Translations under genes and position numbers: made by a program | Source: Pseudomonas sp. | Lineage (GTDB): Bacteria; Pseudomonadota; Gammaproteobacteria; Pseudomonadales; Pseudomonadaceae | DNA: 64,000 nt | Direction: 5' to 3' | Assembly: GCF_017744435.1 (NCBI RefSeq) | Contig: NZ_JAGIBG010000029.1 | Span: forward strand, 1-64,000 | The notes under the pieces: model-generated | What the model was told of the DNA's origin: nothing | Seen by the model: the letters and a program-made list of their open reading frames with translations, nothing else | Database searches by the model: none | Shown here: positions 31,655 through 41,360 of the stretch, piece after piece | Layout: each line of letters opens with the position of its first letter | Numbering within the stretch: the stretch's first letter is position 1

Positions 31655-31745
31655 GATTTAAAGTCCGTCTTGGAGGCAAGTGGGATCTACTTGAAGTCAG
31701 TTTTGATCCGACATCGAGATTTAGATATTGGCAGAAATAACGGGT

Positions 31746-32621
31746 TTATGACCTCACGCGAGAGGTTTCTTCAGCTGCCTTGTATGCCTTGTCGAAGGTG
31801 GCTGTACCTACTTCTTTTTCTAGGTTTTCTATTTCGTCGCTTAGTCTGTTGTATTCCAGCGCCACACTTTTTAGTTGTTTTTTTAATGCGTTATTTTCTT
31901 CGATTGCTAAAGTTCCTTGATTTCTTGATTCGGTCCTTTTGTTTTTTGCTTCTGCGAAGCGACGATCTGGTGCTCGAACTTTGACGCCGTTAATTTTTCT
32001 ATAAAGCCCATATGTTTCTTCGATATTTGCAAGTTTCTCCGAAATTTGTTCGGTTTCGGCTGTTTTCTGGGCGATTTTACTTTTAAGCGTACTTTCTTCG
32101 GACTCGAGTTTTTTTCTTCTAGATAAAATCTTTGTGAGCCTCTGCTGCAGTGTAGGTCCTGAATTTTGCACCTTCCTCATATGTCCAGAGGGGTCTGTGT
32201 AATTGATTGGATCATTGGAGCAGTAAGCGTAGCAATTGATTCCACCTTCACCGAATGGAGAAATACTGTCCGGTGAAAGAAATCGCATGAGTAGGGTGGA
32301 AAATAATCTGTGGCCGTTGCCAAGTATATAAGAATTTCCGAGGGTTGGAACTTCTCCATTGTAGCCGAGTATCGATTGTGACGAGGGTATGGTGGTGGAG
32401 CTCCCATATGCTGAATAGCAGTGAGTTTCACGTGAGGTCGCATCGCTTGTATTAAAAACTGAGGCTTTGGTATCAGTTGCCAAAAGCTTGTGGTACGTTC
32501 CGTTGCCTAAATGATTTTGAGCAAGTGGCAATTGGATGCCTCGGAAGACTGAGTTTTGTTGCTGCCCCGTTTTTACGGTATGGACCTGTTTGTTTTTATA
32601 AAATATATTGGTAGTGGTCAT
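31746..32621 (-). CDS. Short orphan RHS-core protein with coiled-coil C-terminal domain
   Basis: LGYNGEVPTLGNSYILGNGHRLFSTLLMRFLSPDSISPFGEGGINCYAYCSNDPINYTDPSGHM core followed by ~130 aa of charged heptad-like sequence. Confidence 0.85.
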   Translation of the reverse strand: MTTTNIFYKNKQVHTVKTGQQQNSVFRGIQLPLAQNHLGNGTYHKLLATDTKASVFNTSDATSRETHCYSAYGSSTTIPSSQSILGYNGEVPTLGNSYILGNGHRLFSTLLMRFLSPDSISPFGEGGINCYAYCSNDPINYTDPSGHMRKVQNSGPTLQQRLTKILSRRKKLESEESTLKSKIAQKTAETEQISEKLANIEETYGLYRKINGVKVRAPDRRFAEAKNKRTESRNQGTLAIEENNALKKQLKSVALEYNRLSDEIENLEKEVGTATFDKAYKAAEETSRVRS

Positions 32622-32852
32622 GGGCTGGGTTCCGTTTCTGAGGACGCATAATGGTGGTGGCGGCACTATTATCGAACGGCCCCATTTTTGGGCGCTACTG
32701 GCAAAAATGATAGGTGGGTGCTTTGTTGCTTTGAAGTTCTCGCTGATATGCGTCAAGCACTCTTTCCCGATATGTGGCTTGGAACAATCTCTCAGATTCC
32801 CAGTCGAACAGATCGTTTCCCAGGCCATCCCGGCCAACCGAGGTCCCTCCCG

Positions 32853-33428
32853 ATGAAAGCATTCACCCTGGCAACCCTGATGACCCTGGCCGCAAGCCCG
32901 GTGTACGCCTTCAACCTCAGCGATGCCGCCAACGCCGTCTCCGCCATGCAGAACCAGCAGCAACAAGGCCAGGTACAGGCGCCCGAAGCTCAGGCCAACC
33001 TGCTCAACACCCTGGGCAGCCAGCTGAACATCACCCCCGAACAGGCCGTAGGCGGGGCAGGGGCCATGCTGGGGCTGGCGCGCAACAACCTGAGCAGCGA
33101 CGACTATGGCCAGCTGACCAAGGCCGTGCCGGGCCTGGACCTGCTGTCGGGCGCAAATGCCCTGGGCGGGTTGAGTGGGTTGGGTGAGTTGCTGGGCAAC
33201 AACAAGGGCAGCCAGTCAGCCCTGGACAAAGCGCTGGGCAACGATGTGGAGAACCGCGGCGACCTGGACAATGCGTTCAAGGCGCTGGGGATGGACACCG
33301 GGATGATCGGGCAGTTTGCGCCGTTGATTCTGCAGTACCTGGGGCAGCAGGGGATTGCTGGGTCTTTGTTGCAGAATCTGGGGAGTTTGTGGACTACTCC
33401 TGCGCCGTTGGCACAGCCTTCGGTCTGA
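32853..33428 (+). CDS. DUF2780-like secreted protein
   Basis: Signal peptide MKAFTLATLMTLAASPVYA; LGSQLNITPEQAVGGAGAMLGLARNNLSSDDYGQLTKAVPGLDLL pattern. Confidence 0.75.
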   Translation: MKAFTLATLMTLAASPVYAFNLSDAANAVSAMQNQQQQGQVQAPEAQANLLNTLGSQLNITPEQAVGGAGAMLGLARNNLSSDDYGQLTKAVPGLDLLSGANALGGLSGLGELLGNNKGSQSALDKALGNDVENRGDLDNAFKALGMDTGMIGQFAPLILQYLGQQGIAGSLLQNLGSLWTTPAPLAQPSV

Positions 33429-33488
33429 TGATTTGTAGCGCCAGCGCCGGCCTCTACAGGATTATCACCCGCGTCCAGGCCTGCGCTG

Positions 33489-33610
33489 TACTTGTGGGAG
33501 CCGCGCTTGCCGGCGATGGGCCGCGAAGCGGCCCTCGATTTCAAGGTTGTTGCATAAATTGCCGGGGCCGCTTTGCGGCCCATCGCCGGCAAGCGCGGCT
33601 CCCACAGGGA
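33489..33610. repeat. REP/BIME-like inverted repeat
   Basis: GTGGGAGCCGCGCTTGCCGGCGATGGGCCGC ... GCGGCCCATCGCCGGCAAGCGCGGCTCCCAC. Confidence 0.85.
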
Positions 33611-33665
33611 TCGCGCCAGCTTTAAACAATTGAGCAAAACAGTTGAAACGCAGCATCGCGTTTGG

Positions 33666-35015
33666 TCAGGCAGCTTCGGTGAAGTCCACCAAGCGCACCG
33701 GGCGGCGGAAGCCGGCGGTCAGTACCGCCAGGTAGGCCAGGCCGAAGGCAAACCAGCACAGGCCGATCACCAAGGTCAGGGCCGACAGGCTGGTCCACAG
33801 CCACAGGGTCAGCGCCAAGCCCACCAGCGGCACCAGGCCATAGCACAGCAGCCCCTTGAGATTACGCTGGGCGCCATCGTCCATCAGGTGGGTCTTCACC
33901 ACGGCCAGGTTCACCGCCGAGAACGCTACCAGCGCACCAAAGCTGATCAGCGAGGCGAGGGTAGCCAAGTCGATCACCAACGCCAGCAGCGAGAACGCCG
34001 ACACCAGCGCAATGGCAAATACCGGTGTGCCAAAGCGTGGCGACAGGTAACCGAAGCTGCGCCGTGGCAGCACGTTGTCCCGACCCATGGTGAACAGGAT
34101 GCGCGACACCGCCGCCTGGGAGGCCAGCGCCGAACCCAGGCTGCCAGCGACATACGCGGCCGTGAAGAAGTTGGCCAGGAACTGCCCGCCCGCCTTGAAC
34201 ATCACCTCGTTGGCGGCTGCATCGGCATTGGCAAAGGTGGTGCCCGGCATGACCAGCTGGCTGACGTAAGCCAGCACGGTGAACAGCACACCAGCGAACA
34301 GAGTGGTGAGGATGATCGCCCGTGGCACGTCGCGGCGGGCATCGCGGCATTCCTCGGCCAGGGTCGAGACGGCGTCGAAGCCGAGGAACGATAGGCACAG
34401 CACCGCTGCGCCGGCCATGATCGCGCCAAAACCAGGCTTGGAGCCATCGCCCATCAGCGGCGACAGCAGGTCCAGCGGCTGGCCGGCCAGCGACTGGCAC
34501 GACAGCGCGACGAACACCCCGATGAAGACGATCTGCGCGCCGACGATCAGGTTGCTGGTCTTGGCCACCGAGTGGATGCCGACCACGTTCAGCACCGTTA
34601 CCAGCACGATCGAGGCCAGGGCGATGGACCAGGCCGGGATGGCCGGGAAGGCGATGTTGAGGAACAGGCCGATCAACAGGTAGTTGATCATCGGCAGGAA
34701 CAGGTAATCCAGCAGCAGCGACCAGCCGGCGAGGAAGCCGACGTTGGGGCCGAAGGCCATGTTGGTGTAGGAATACGCCGAGCCCGCGACCGGGAAGCGC
34801 TTGACCATGAAGCTGTAGGATGCGGCAGTGAACAGCATGGCCACCAGGGTGACCATGTAGGCGCTGGCGGTGCGGCCGCCAGTGAGTTCGGTGACGATGC
34901 CGTAAGTGGTGAAGATGGTCAGCGGGACCATGTACACCAGGCCGAAGAACACCAGGGCGGGGAGGCCGAGGACACGGCGCAGTTGGGCGGAGTTGGAGCT
35001 GGGTGGGTTGGCCAT
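33666..35015 (-). CDS. APC-superfamily amino acid/polyamine permease
   Basis: 449-aa polytopic protein, LRRVLGLPALVFFGLVYMVPLTIFTTYGIV...; about 12 TM segments. Confidence 0.88.
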   Translation of the reverse strand: MANPPSSNSAQLRRVLGLPALVFFGLVYMVPLTIFTTYGIVTELTGGRTASAYMVTLVAMLFTAASYSFMVKRFPVAGSAYSYTNMAFGPNVGFLAGWSLLLDYLFLPMINYLLIGLFLNIAFPAIPAWSIALASIVLVTVLNVVGIHSVAKTSNLIVGAQIVFIGVFVALSCQSLAGQPLDLLSPLMGDGSKPGFGAIMAGAAVLCLSFLGFDAVSTLAEECRDARRDVPRAIILTTLFAGVLFTVLAYVSQLVMPGTTFANADAAANEVMFKAGGQFLANFFTAAYVAGSLGSALASQAAVSRILFTMGRDNVLPRRSFGYLSPRFGTPVFAIALVSAFSLLALVIDLATLASLISFGALVAFSAVNLAVVKTHLMDDGAQRNLKGLLCYGLVPLVGLALTLWLWTSLSALTLVIGLCWFAFGLAYLAVLTAGFRRPVRLVDFTEAA

Positions 35016-35144
35016 CGATCGATCCAGGCATTTTTGTAGTTGTGCTTTGGTCGATTTTTATCCACTTAGGTGTGTGAAGACAAAAAAGTATTACTTATTC
35101 TAATTATTAGCCTGGGTTTTAATCAGGGTTGCGCGCATTCCTGG

Positions 35145-35242
35145 GCCGGCCTCTTCGCGGGCTCGCCCGCTCCCACAGGGACTGCGCAAAGCTCAAGACC
35201 TGCGCAACCCCTGTGGGAGCGGGCGTGCCCGCGAAGAGGCCA
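35145..35242. repeat. REP-like inverted repeat
   Basis: GCCTCTTCGCGGGCTCGCCCGCTCCCACAGGG ... CCCTGTGGGAGCGGGCGTGCCCGCGAAGAGGC. Confidence 0.85.
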
Positions 35243-35257
35243 GTACAGGCAATACAC

Positions 35258-36145
35258 TCAGTTCATGTCAGCGCGCAATTGCTCAATCCGCTGGTCCTTG
35301 TCCGCCCACAGCTGGTTGACCCAGGCCTGCACGGTCTGGCGGAAGGCCGGGTCATTTTCGTAATCCCCATCCCACAAGGCCGGGTCCAGCTCACGCACCT
35401 GAATGTCGATAATCACCCGGCTGATGCTGCCATTGAGCAGGTCCCAGAACCCGGGCGCCTTGTTGCCGGGATAGACGATGGTCACGTCCAGCAGTGCATC
35501 CAGCTGCTCGCCCAGCGCCGCCAGCACGAACGCCACGCCGCCGGCCTTGGGCTTGAGCAGGTAACGGTAGGGCGATTGCTGTTCGCGGTGCTTGGCCTCG
35601 GTGAAGCGGGTGCCTTCGAGGTAATTGACCACGGTCACCGGCTGGCGCTTGAACAGCTCGCAGGCGGCCTTGGTGATTTCCAGGTCCTTGCCCTTGAGCT
35701 CTGGGTGCTTTTCCAGGAACGCCTTGCTGTAGCGCTTCATGAACGGGTAGTCGAGGCCCCACCAGGCCAGGCCCAGCAGCGGTACCCAGATCAGCTCCTT
35801 CTTGAGGAAGAACTTGAAGAACGGCGTGCGGCGGTTGAGGCTTTCGATCAGCGCCGGGATGTCGACCCAGGTCTGGTGGTTGCTGACGGCCAGGTAGGAG
35901 GTGTCCTTGCGCAGGTTCTCGACGCCACGAATGTCCCATTTGGTGGGGATGCACAGGGCGAAAATGGCCTTGTCGATCTCCGACCAGGTTTCGGCGACCC
36001 ACATCACCGCCCACGAGGCATAGTCCCGCCCACGGCCTGGCAGCACCAGCTTGAGCAGGGCGAAGACCATCAGCGGGCAGATCATCACCACGGTGTTGAG
36101 CAGCAGCAGGGTGGTTGTGAGAATGCCGGTAAACAGGCGACGCAT
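35258..36145 (-). CDS. Lysophospholipid acyltransferase (PlsC-like) family protein
   Basis: SNHQTWVDIPAL (HX4D-like) and YLEGTRFTEAKH motifs; N-terminal TM helices. Confidence 0.85.
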   Translation of the reverse strand: MRRLFTGILTTTLLLLNTVVMICPLMVFALLKLVLPGRGRDYASWAVMWVAETWSEIDKAIFALCIPTKWDIRGVENLRKDTSYLAVSNHQTWVDIPALIESLNRRTPFFKFFLKKELIWVPLLGLAWWGLDYPFMKRYSKAFLEKHPELKGKDLEITKAACELFKRQPVTVVNYLEGTRFTEAKHREQQSPYRYLLKPKAGGVAFVLAALGEQLDALLDVTIVYPGNKAPGFWDLLNGSISRVIIDIQVRELDPALWDGDYENDPAFRQTVQAWVNQLWADKDQRIEQLRADMN

Positions 36146-36327
36146 AAGGAAACTCTTGTTGTGGGAGGTTGGCAGGGCGCAATGATAAGCAGCGCCGGGG
36201 CCTACGCCAAATGTCCAATGCCCGACGGTGGGGACAAATGTTTCACAACATGTTGGTTAGGCTTGTGACAGCGAACCTATCTTGCCAGTGCAGTCTAAGC
36301 ACTGACCCTTTTCAAGGAAGCCTGCCT

Positions 36328-36828
36328 GTGAAATCTCTGCTTGCCCTGTTATCGCTGCTGGCGTTGCCGGTGATGGCCGCCGAACCCACGGTCTATGGCC
36401 GTTACGAGAACATCAAGTTGCCCGAGCTGGGCCAGACCTTTAAGGCCAAGATGGACACCGGTGCCTGGACTGCCTCGCTGTCGGCCAAGGACATCGAGCT
36501 GTTCACCCGCGATGGCGAGGAGTGGGTACGGTTCCGCCTGGCAACCAAGGACGCCGACGGCAAGGTCTATGAGCACCCGGTCTCGCGCATCAGCAAGATC
36601 AAGGGCCGTGTTGATGAAGAGGATGAGGGCGATGCGCCGGAGATCTCCAAAAGGCCAGTGGTCGACCTGGAGATGTGCCTGGGTGGCCAGAAGCGCACCA
36701 TGGAGGTCAACCTGGTGGACCGCAGCCACTTCAACTACCCGCTGCTGATTGGTTCCAAGGCGCTGCGCCAGTTCAAGGCGGCGGTGAACCCGGCCAAGAA
36801 ATTTACTGCGGGCAATCCTGACTGCTGA
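36328..36828 (+). CDS. RimK-associated/ATP-dependent zinc protease-like (retropepsin-fold) secreted protein
   Basis: GTG start, signal peptide, KAKMDTGAWTASLSAKDIE and YPLLIGSKALRQF motifs. Confidence 0.8.
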   Translation: MKSLLALLSLLALPVMAAEPTVYGRYENIKLPELGQTFKAKMDTGAWTASLSAKDIELFTRDGEEWVRFRLATKDADGKVYEHPVSRISKIKGRVDEEDEGDAPEISKRPVVDLEMCLGGQKRTMEVNLVDRSHFNYPLLIGSKALRQFKAAVNPAKKFTAGNPDC

Positions 36829-36844
36829 TTGTTGTTGCCTGTAC

Positions 36845-36945
36845 CGGCCTCTTCGCGGGTAAACCCGCTCCCACAGGTATTGCACAGCCCTTGAGACCTG
36901 TGCGGTACCTGTGGGAGCGGGCTTGCCCGCGAAGAGGCCCTTCAG
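36845..36945. repeat. REP-like inverted repeat
   Basis: GGCCTCTTCGCGGGTAAACCCGCTCCCACAGG ... CCTGTGGGAGCGGGCTTGCCCGCGAAGAGGCC. Confidence 0.85.
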
Positions 36946-37565
36946 GCCACCGGAACCGTGGCAACCATCGACGGCCGCTTGGCCACCTCGGCATACCATG
37001 CCGCCAAGCCAGGCTGGCGCTCACGCCAGCCGAACTGTGGCTGACGCAGGTCCAAGTACCCTAGTGCACAAGCCACGCCGATCGCCGCGAGATCGAAACC
37101 GCTAGCCAATTCAGCCAGGTGCTCCTGCTCCAGGTTCGCCAAGCTGCGGCGAATCTTCTCGCATTGCGCTTCGAGCCAGCCCTCCCAGCGTTTCTCTTCA
37201 GGCCGCAGGAAGCTCTCGTAACGGCTCGACACCGCCGCATCCATGATCGCATCCGCCTGCGAAGCCAGGGTCATGCGCCGCCAGCGCGCCGAGCCCTCGC
37301 GCGGCAGCAGCGGCAGGCCGACATGCTGCAGGTCGAGGTACTCGCAGATCACCCGGCTGTCATGCAGCACGGTGCCGTCTTCCAGGCGCAGGGCGGGGAT
37401 CTTGCCGATCGGGTTGCCCTGGTTGAGTTGCTCGTCGCCGCTCACCGGGCTGATGTTCACTGGCTGTAGCGCGACACGGTCAAGCTGGCCAGTCTCGTGC
37501 AGCACCACCATGACCTTGCGCACGAAGGGCGATAGCGGCGAGTGGAACAGGGTCATCGTGCTCAT
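36942..37565 (-). CDS. Glutathione S-transferase family protein
   Basis: MSTMTLFHSPLSPFVRKVMVVLHETGQLDRV...NPIGKIPALRLEDGTVLHDSRVICEYLD. Confidence 0.9.
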   Translation of the reverse strand: MSTMTLFHSPLSPFVRKVMVVLHETGQLDRVALQPVNISPVSGDEQLNQGNPIGKIPALRLEDGTVLHDSRVICEYLDLQHVGLPLLPREGSARWRRMTLASQADAIMDAAVSSRYESFLRPEEKRWEGWLEAQCEKIRRSLANLEQEHLAELASGFDLAAIGVACALGYLDLRQPQFGWRERQPGLAAWYAEVAKRPSMVATVPVA

Positions 37566-37568
37566 GGT

Positions 37569-38237
37569 TCAGTTGCCCTGCAGGCTCGGTGGCAGGCACA
37601 CGCCGGTACCGCCGATGCCGCAGTAGCCGTCCGGGTTCTTGGCCAGGTACTGCTGGTGGTAGGCCTCGGCGAAGTACACGGTCGGCGCCTGGTCGATTTC
37701 GGTGGTGATTTCGCCGAAGCCGGCCTTGCTCAGTTCGGCCTGGAAGGCGTCGCGGCTGGCCTTGGCCTGCTCCAGCTGCTCAGGGCTGGTGCAGTAGATG
37801 GCCGAACGGTACTGGGTGCCGACATCGTTGCCCTGGCGCATGCCCTGGGTCGGGTTGTGCAGTTCCCAGAACATCGCCAGCAGTTCGCGGTAGCTGACCT
37901 TGTCCTTGTCGAACACCACCAGCACCACTTCGGTGTGGCCGGTCAGGCCCGAGCAGACTTCTTCGTAGGTCGGGTTCGGGGTGAAGCCGCCGGCGTAGCC
38001 GACCACGGTGCTGACCACGCCTTCACGCTGCCAGAAGCGGCGCTCGGCGCCCCAGAAGCAGCCCAGGCCGAAGATGGCGAAGTCGATGGCGCCTTCGAAG
38101 AACGGGCCGAGTAGCGGGGTGCCTTCGAACACGTAGTGGAATTCGGGCAGCTGCATGGGCGTCTCGCGGCCAGGCAGGGCCTGCTCCGCAGTAGGCATGA
38201 CGTTTTTGTTCACCAGGATTTCCGAACGCAGGACCAT
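37569..38237 (-). CDS. msrA: Peptide-methionine (S)-S-oxide reductase
   Basis: [29 protein letters not shown] (GCFWG) and [13 protein letters not shown]. Confidence 0.95.
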   Translation of the reverse strand: MVLRSEILVNKNVMPTAEQALPGRETPMQLPEFHYVFEGTPLLGPFFEGAIDFAIFGLGCFWGAERRFWQREGVVSTVVGYAGGFTPNPTYEEVCSGLTGHTEVVLVVFDKDKVSYRELLAMFWELHNPTQGMRQGNDVGTQYRSAIYCTSPEQLEQAKASRDAFQAELSKAGFGEITTEIDQAPTVYFAEAYHQQYLAKNPDGYCGIGGTGVCLPPSLQGN

Positions 38238-38275
38238 GGCCGTTCCTCTGTATGTCAGTTGGATAGGTGTTGGGG

Positions 38276-38390
38276 CCTTCGCGGGCAAGCCCGCTCCCAC
38301 AGGGACCGCCACAGGACAGAGAGGTGTGGAGTACCTGTGGGAGCGGCGGTGCGGCGATCCGATTTACCCGCGAATGGGCCCGAATGGGAT
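38276..38390. repeat. REP-like repeats, one with an inserted GC-rich segment
   Basis: TTCGCGGGCAAGCCCGCTCCCACAGGG and CCTGTGGGAGCGGCGGTGCGGCGATCCGATTTACCCGCGAA. Confidence 0.75.
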
Positions 38391-38417
38391 CTAGTGTGCC
38401 CGAGCTTGGCGCTGCTG

Positions 38418-41102
38418 TCAGGCCATTGGACCGCGCGGATAGCGCTTGAGTTTTTCTGCAAGCTCACGGCCCGGGATTGGCCGGTCGAACAGGTAGCCCT
38501 GGCCGACGTCGCAGCGGTGCCGGCGCAGGAACGCCAGTTGCTCTGGCGTCTCGATGCCCTCGGCCACCACCTTGAGCTTGAGGTTGTGGGCCATGGCCAC
38601 CACCGCCGAGGTGATTTCCATGTCGTCCTGGTTGTCGGGGATCTCGTTGATGAAGCTGCGGTCGATCTTGATGATGTCGATCGGAAACTTCTTCAGGTAG
38701 CTCAACGACGAATAGCCGGTGCCGAAGTCGTCCATAGCCAGAGTCAGGCCCAGCGCCTTGAGCTCGTCGAGCTGGCGGTGGGTGTCTTCGGTGGCTTCCA
38801 GCAGCAGGCCTTCGGTCAGCTCCAGCTCCAGCAGGTGCGGGGGCAGGCCTTCTTCCTTGAGGATCGTGCCGATCGAGGCCACCAGGTCGGGGTCGGAGAA
38901 CTGCTTGGGCGACAGGTTGATGGCCACGTGCAGGCAGCCCATGCCGGCTTCCTGCAGTTGCTGGCTCATGCGGCACGACTGGCGCACCACCCATTTGCCG
39001 ATGGGGATGATCAGGCCGGTCTCTTCGGCCACGCTGATGAACTGGTCCGGGCGGATCATGCCGCGCTCGGGGTGGTTCCAGCGCAGCAGCGCCTCAAGGC
39101 CCAGCAGGCGACCGCTGCGCAGGCACAGCTTGGGCTGGTAGAACACTTCCAGCTCATTCTGGGTCAGGGCACGGCGCAGGTTGTTCTCGACGAACAGCTT
39201 GTAGCTGGCTTCGGCGTTGAGCACTTCGGTGAACACCTGCACCTGGTGCTTGCCGTTGGCCTTGGCCTTGTGCAGGGCGAGGCCGGCGTTCTTCATCAGG
39301 GTGGTCGGGTCGCTGCCGTGCAGCGGCGCGCAGGCCAGGCCCACCGAGGCGGTGACGTTGATCAGCTGGTTGTCGACGAACATCGGCTTGTCGAGGGTGC
39401 GCAGCAACTGCAGGGCAACGCCCTGGCCGTCTTCCAGGCTGGTGTCGTCGAGCAGCACGGCGAACTCGTTGCTGGCAAAACGGGCGAGTACACCGTTGAC
39501 GCTCAGGCTGTTGCGCAGGCGCCTGGCCAGGCTGATCAGCAGCTTGTCGCCGGTCTGGTGGCCGAGGCTGTCGTTGATCCGCTTGAAGTTGTCGATGTCC
39601 ACCAGCAGCAGGCAGATCGGGTTCTCGCTGTCGCGGGCGAAGCGCTCGTCGAGCTTGCGGATGAACGCCGGGCGGTTGCCGAGGTTGGTCAGGTTGTCGG
39701 TGTAGGCCAGCCGCTCGATGCGCTGCTGGGCCAGCTTGGTCTGGGTGACGTCTTCATAGATGCCGATGTAGTGGGTCAGCTCACGGTTGTCGCCGTACAC
39801 CTTGGAGATCGACAGTTGGCCCCAGTAGGGTTCGAGGTTCTTGCGCCGGCTCTTGAACTCGCCCTGCCAGCTGTTGCCCATGGCCAGGCTCGACGGCGAG
39901 TCGAACAGCAGCTCGCTGAGGTTTTCCAGGGCTGGCAGCTCGGCCAGGTGGTGGCCCTGGACTTCCTCGGTGCTGTACTGGGTGATGGCTGTGAAGCTTG
40001 GGTTGACGTACTCCACCACGCCGTCGCGGTTGACCAGCAGGAAGGCGCTGGCGCTCTGTTCCACGGCCCGCTGGAACAGGTGCAGGGCGCTGGCAGCGGT
40101 GCGCCGGTTGTGGTTGGTGATGACCTGGGCGAACTGGTCGGCCAGTTCACCGGCAAAGGCGATTTCATCGGACTGCCATGCGCGCGGCTGGCCGGTCTGC
40201 TCCAGGCACAGCACGCCGACCACCTGGCCATCGACGCGAATGCTGGCGTCGAGCATGGCGTTGTTGTCGGCATACAGGCTCTCGGCCAAGTCACGGGTGC
40301 GCGGGTCGTGGTTGGCGTTGTGCGCGTCAATGGCACGGCTGGCGTGCAGGGCTTCCAGGTAGTCGGGGAAGCGGCTGGCATCGATTGGCTCGGGCAGGCG
40401 GTGCACTTGCTCGTTGCGCAGCCAGGCACTGATCGGCTCCAGGCGCTGTTCGTCCAGGTGCCAGATGCTGGCGCTGTCGACCTTGTAGATTTCGCAGGCG
40501 CTGCGGGTGATCAGCTGGGCGGCTTCGAGCAGCGAGTTTTCGGCACTGTAGCGCTGGCGGGCAAGGCGCAGGATGAGGTCCTGCTGGGCGCGCACGCGCT
40601 CCAGGTGCTCAAGCTGCTCCTGCTGGGCGCGCTGGTTGATCTGCAGGGCCAGTTGCAGGCGGTTGTTGCGCGATTCCAGGTCGTTGGTGTCGAGGTCGCT
40701 GTCGTCTTCGTCATCGAGCACCGTCAGGAAGCCGCGCAGCAGCTGGCGGTTGTGCTGCTTGAACGCTTCGCCGGCTTCCAGCAGGCGCAGCGCGCGGTCC
40801 TGGGTATGCAGGGTATAGCGCACGCGGTAGTAGCCACGGTTGCTCAGTTGCAGCTGGATTTCATCGTGCAGCCGGTAGCGTGCTTCGGGTTCCATCAGGC
40901 TGGCATAGGGCGAATCGATCAGTGCGCACAGCTCGGACGCGGGCAGGCCGAACTGGCGGTCGCAGGCCGGGTCCAGGTAGAGCATCGCCCAGTTGGCTTC
41001 GTTCAGCCTTTCGAAACGCAGCATGCCGAGCCGCGAGGGCACGGGAAGCTGCGTGACGACCTCGGCCGCCACACGGCTGGCGGCATCGGGTTGGCTTTTC
41101 AT
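38418..41102 (-). CDS. PAS/GAF-containing GGDEF-EAL c-di-GMP protein
   Basis: GAF and PAS-like regions; GGDEF replaced by ASNEF; EAL-domain LGLEALLRW, DDFGTGYSSLSYLK and VAEGIETPEQ present. Confidence 0.9.
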   Translation of the reverse strand: MKSQPDAASRVAAEVVTQLPVPSRLGMLRFERLNEANWAMLYLDPACDRQFGLPASELCALIDSPYASLMEPEARYRLHDEIQLQLSNRGYYRVRYTLHTQDRALRLLEAGEAFKQHNRQLLRGFLTVLDDEDDSDLDTNDLESRNNRLQLALQINQRAQQEQLEHLERVRAQQDLILRLARQRYSAENSLLEAAQLITRSACEIYKVDSASIWHLDEQRLEPISAWLRNEQVHRLPEPIDASRFPDYLEALHASRAIDAHNANHDPRTRDLAESLYADNNAMLDASIRVDGQVVGVLCLEQTGQPRAWQSDEIAFAGELADQFAQVITNHNRRTAASALHLFQRAVEQSASAFLLVNRDGVVEYVNPSFTAITQYSTEEVQGHHLAELPALENLSELLFDSPSSLAMGNSWQGEFKSRRKNLEPYWGQLSISKVYGDNRELTHYIGIYEDVTQTKLAQQRIERLAYTDNLTNLGNRPAFIRKLDERFARDSENPICLLLVDIDNFKRINDSLGHQTGDKLLISLARRLRNSLSVNGVLARFASNEFAVLLDDTSLEDGQGVALQLLRTLDKPMFVDNQLINVTASVGLACAPLHGSDPTTLMKNAGLALHKAKANGKHQVQVFTEVLNAEASYKLFVENNLRRALTQNELEVFYQPKLCLRSGRLLGLEALLRWNHPERGMIRPDQFISVAEETGLIIPIGKWVVRQSCRMSQQLQEAGMGCLHVAINLSPKQFSDPDLVASIGTILKEEGLPPHLLELELTEGLLLEATEDTHRQLDELKALGLTLAMDDFGTGYSSLSYLKKFPIDIIKIDRSFINEIPDNQDDMEITSAVVAMAHNLKLKVVAEGIETPEQLAFLRRHRCDVGQGYLFDRPIPGRELAEKLKRYPRGPMA

Positions 41103-41263
41103 CGAAGACTCGCTTGAAGGGGACGCGGCCTGGGCGGCGGCGCATCTGGCAAGGTTGCATCATGTCCCTGAGGCTGGCAAGCGGCCATGAGGGCTGTCAT
41201 GTATATGTTTTCGGCCGGCGGGCTGAAATCCTTAGTTTGGCTTGAGGATTTGGGGGCTGGCAG

Positions 41264-41295
41264 GCAAAAAAAAGCCCCGCCATCTGGCGGGGTTG
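41264..41295 (-). terminator. Rho-independent terminator downstream of aceF
   Basis: Minus strand AACCCCGCCAGATGGCGGGGCTTTTTTTT. Confidence 0.85.
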
Positions 41296-41360
41296 AGGTA
41301 CGAGCGTGGCAGCTCGAAAAGGGTACCTGCCTCCCCGAGGAGAGGCAGGCGGGCTGCGTG

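Noticed and set aside
38136-41117. 993-aa plus-strand ORF
   Set aside because: Antisense shadow of the GGDEF/EAL gene.
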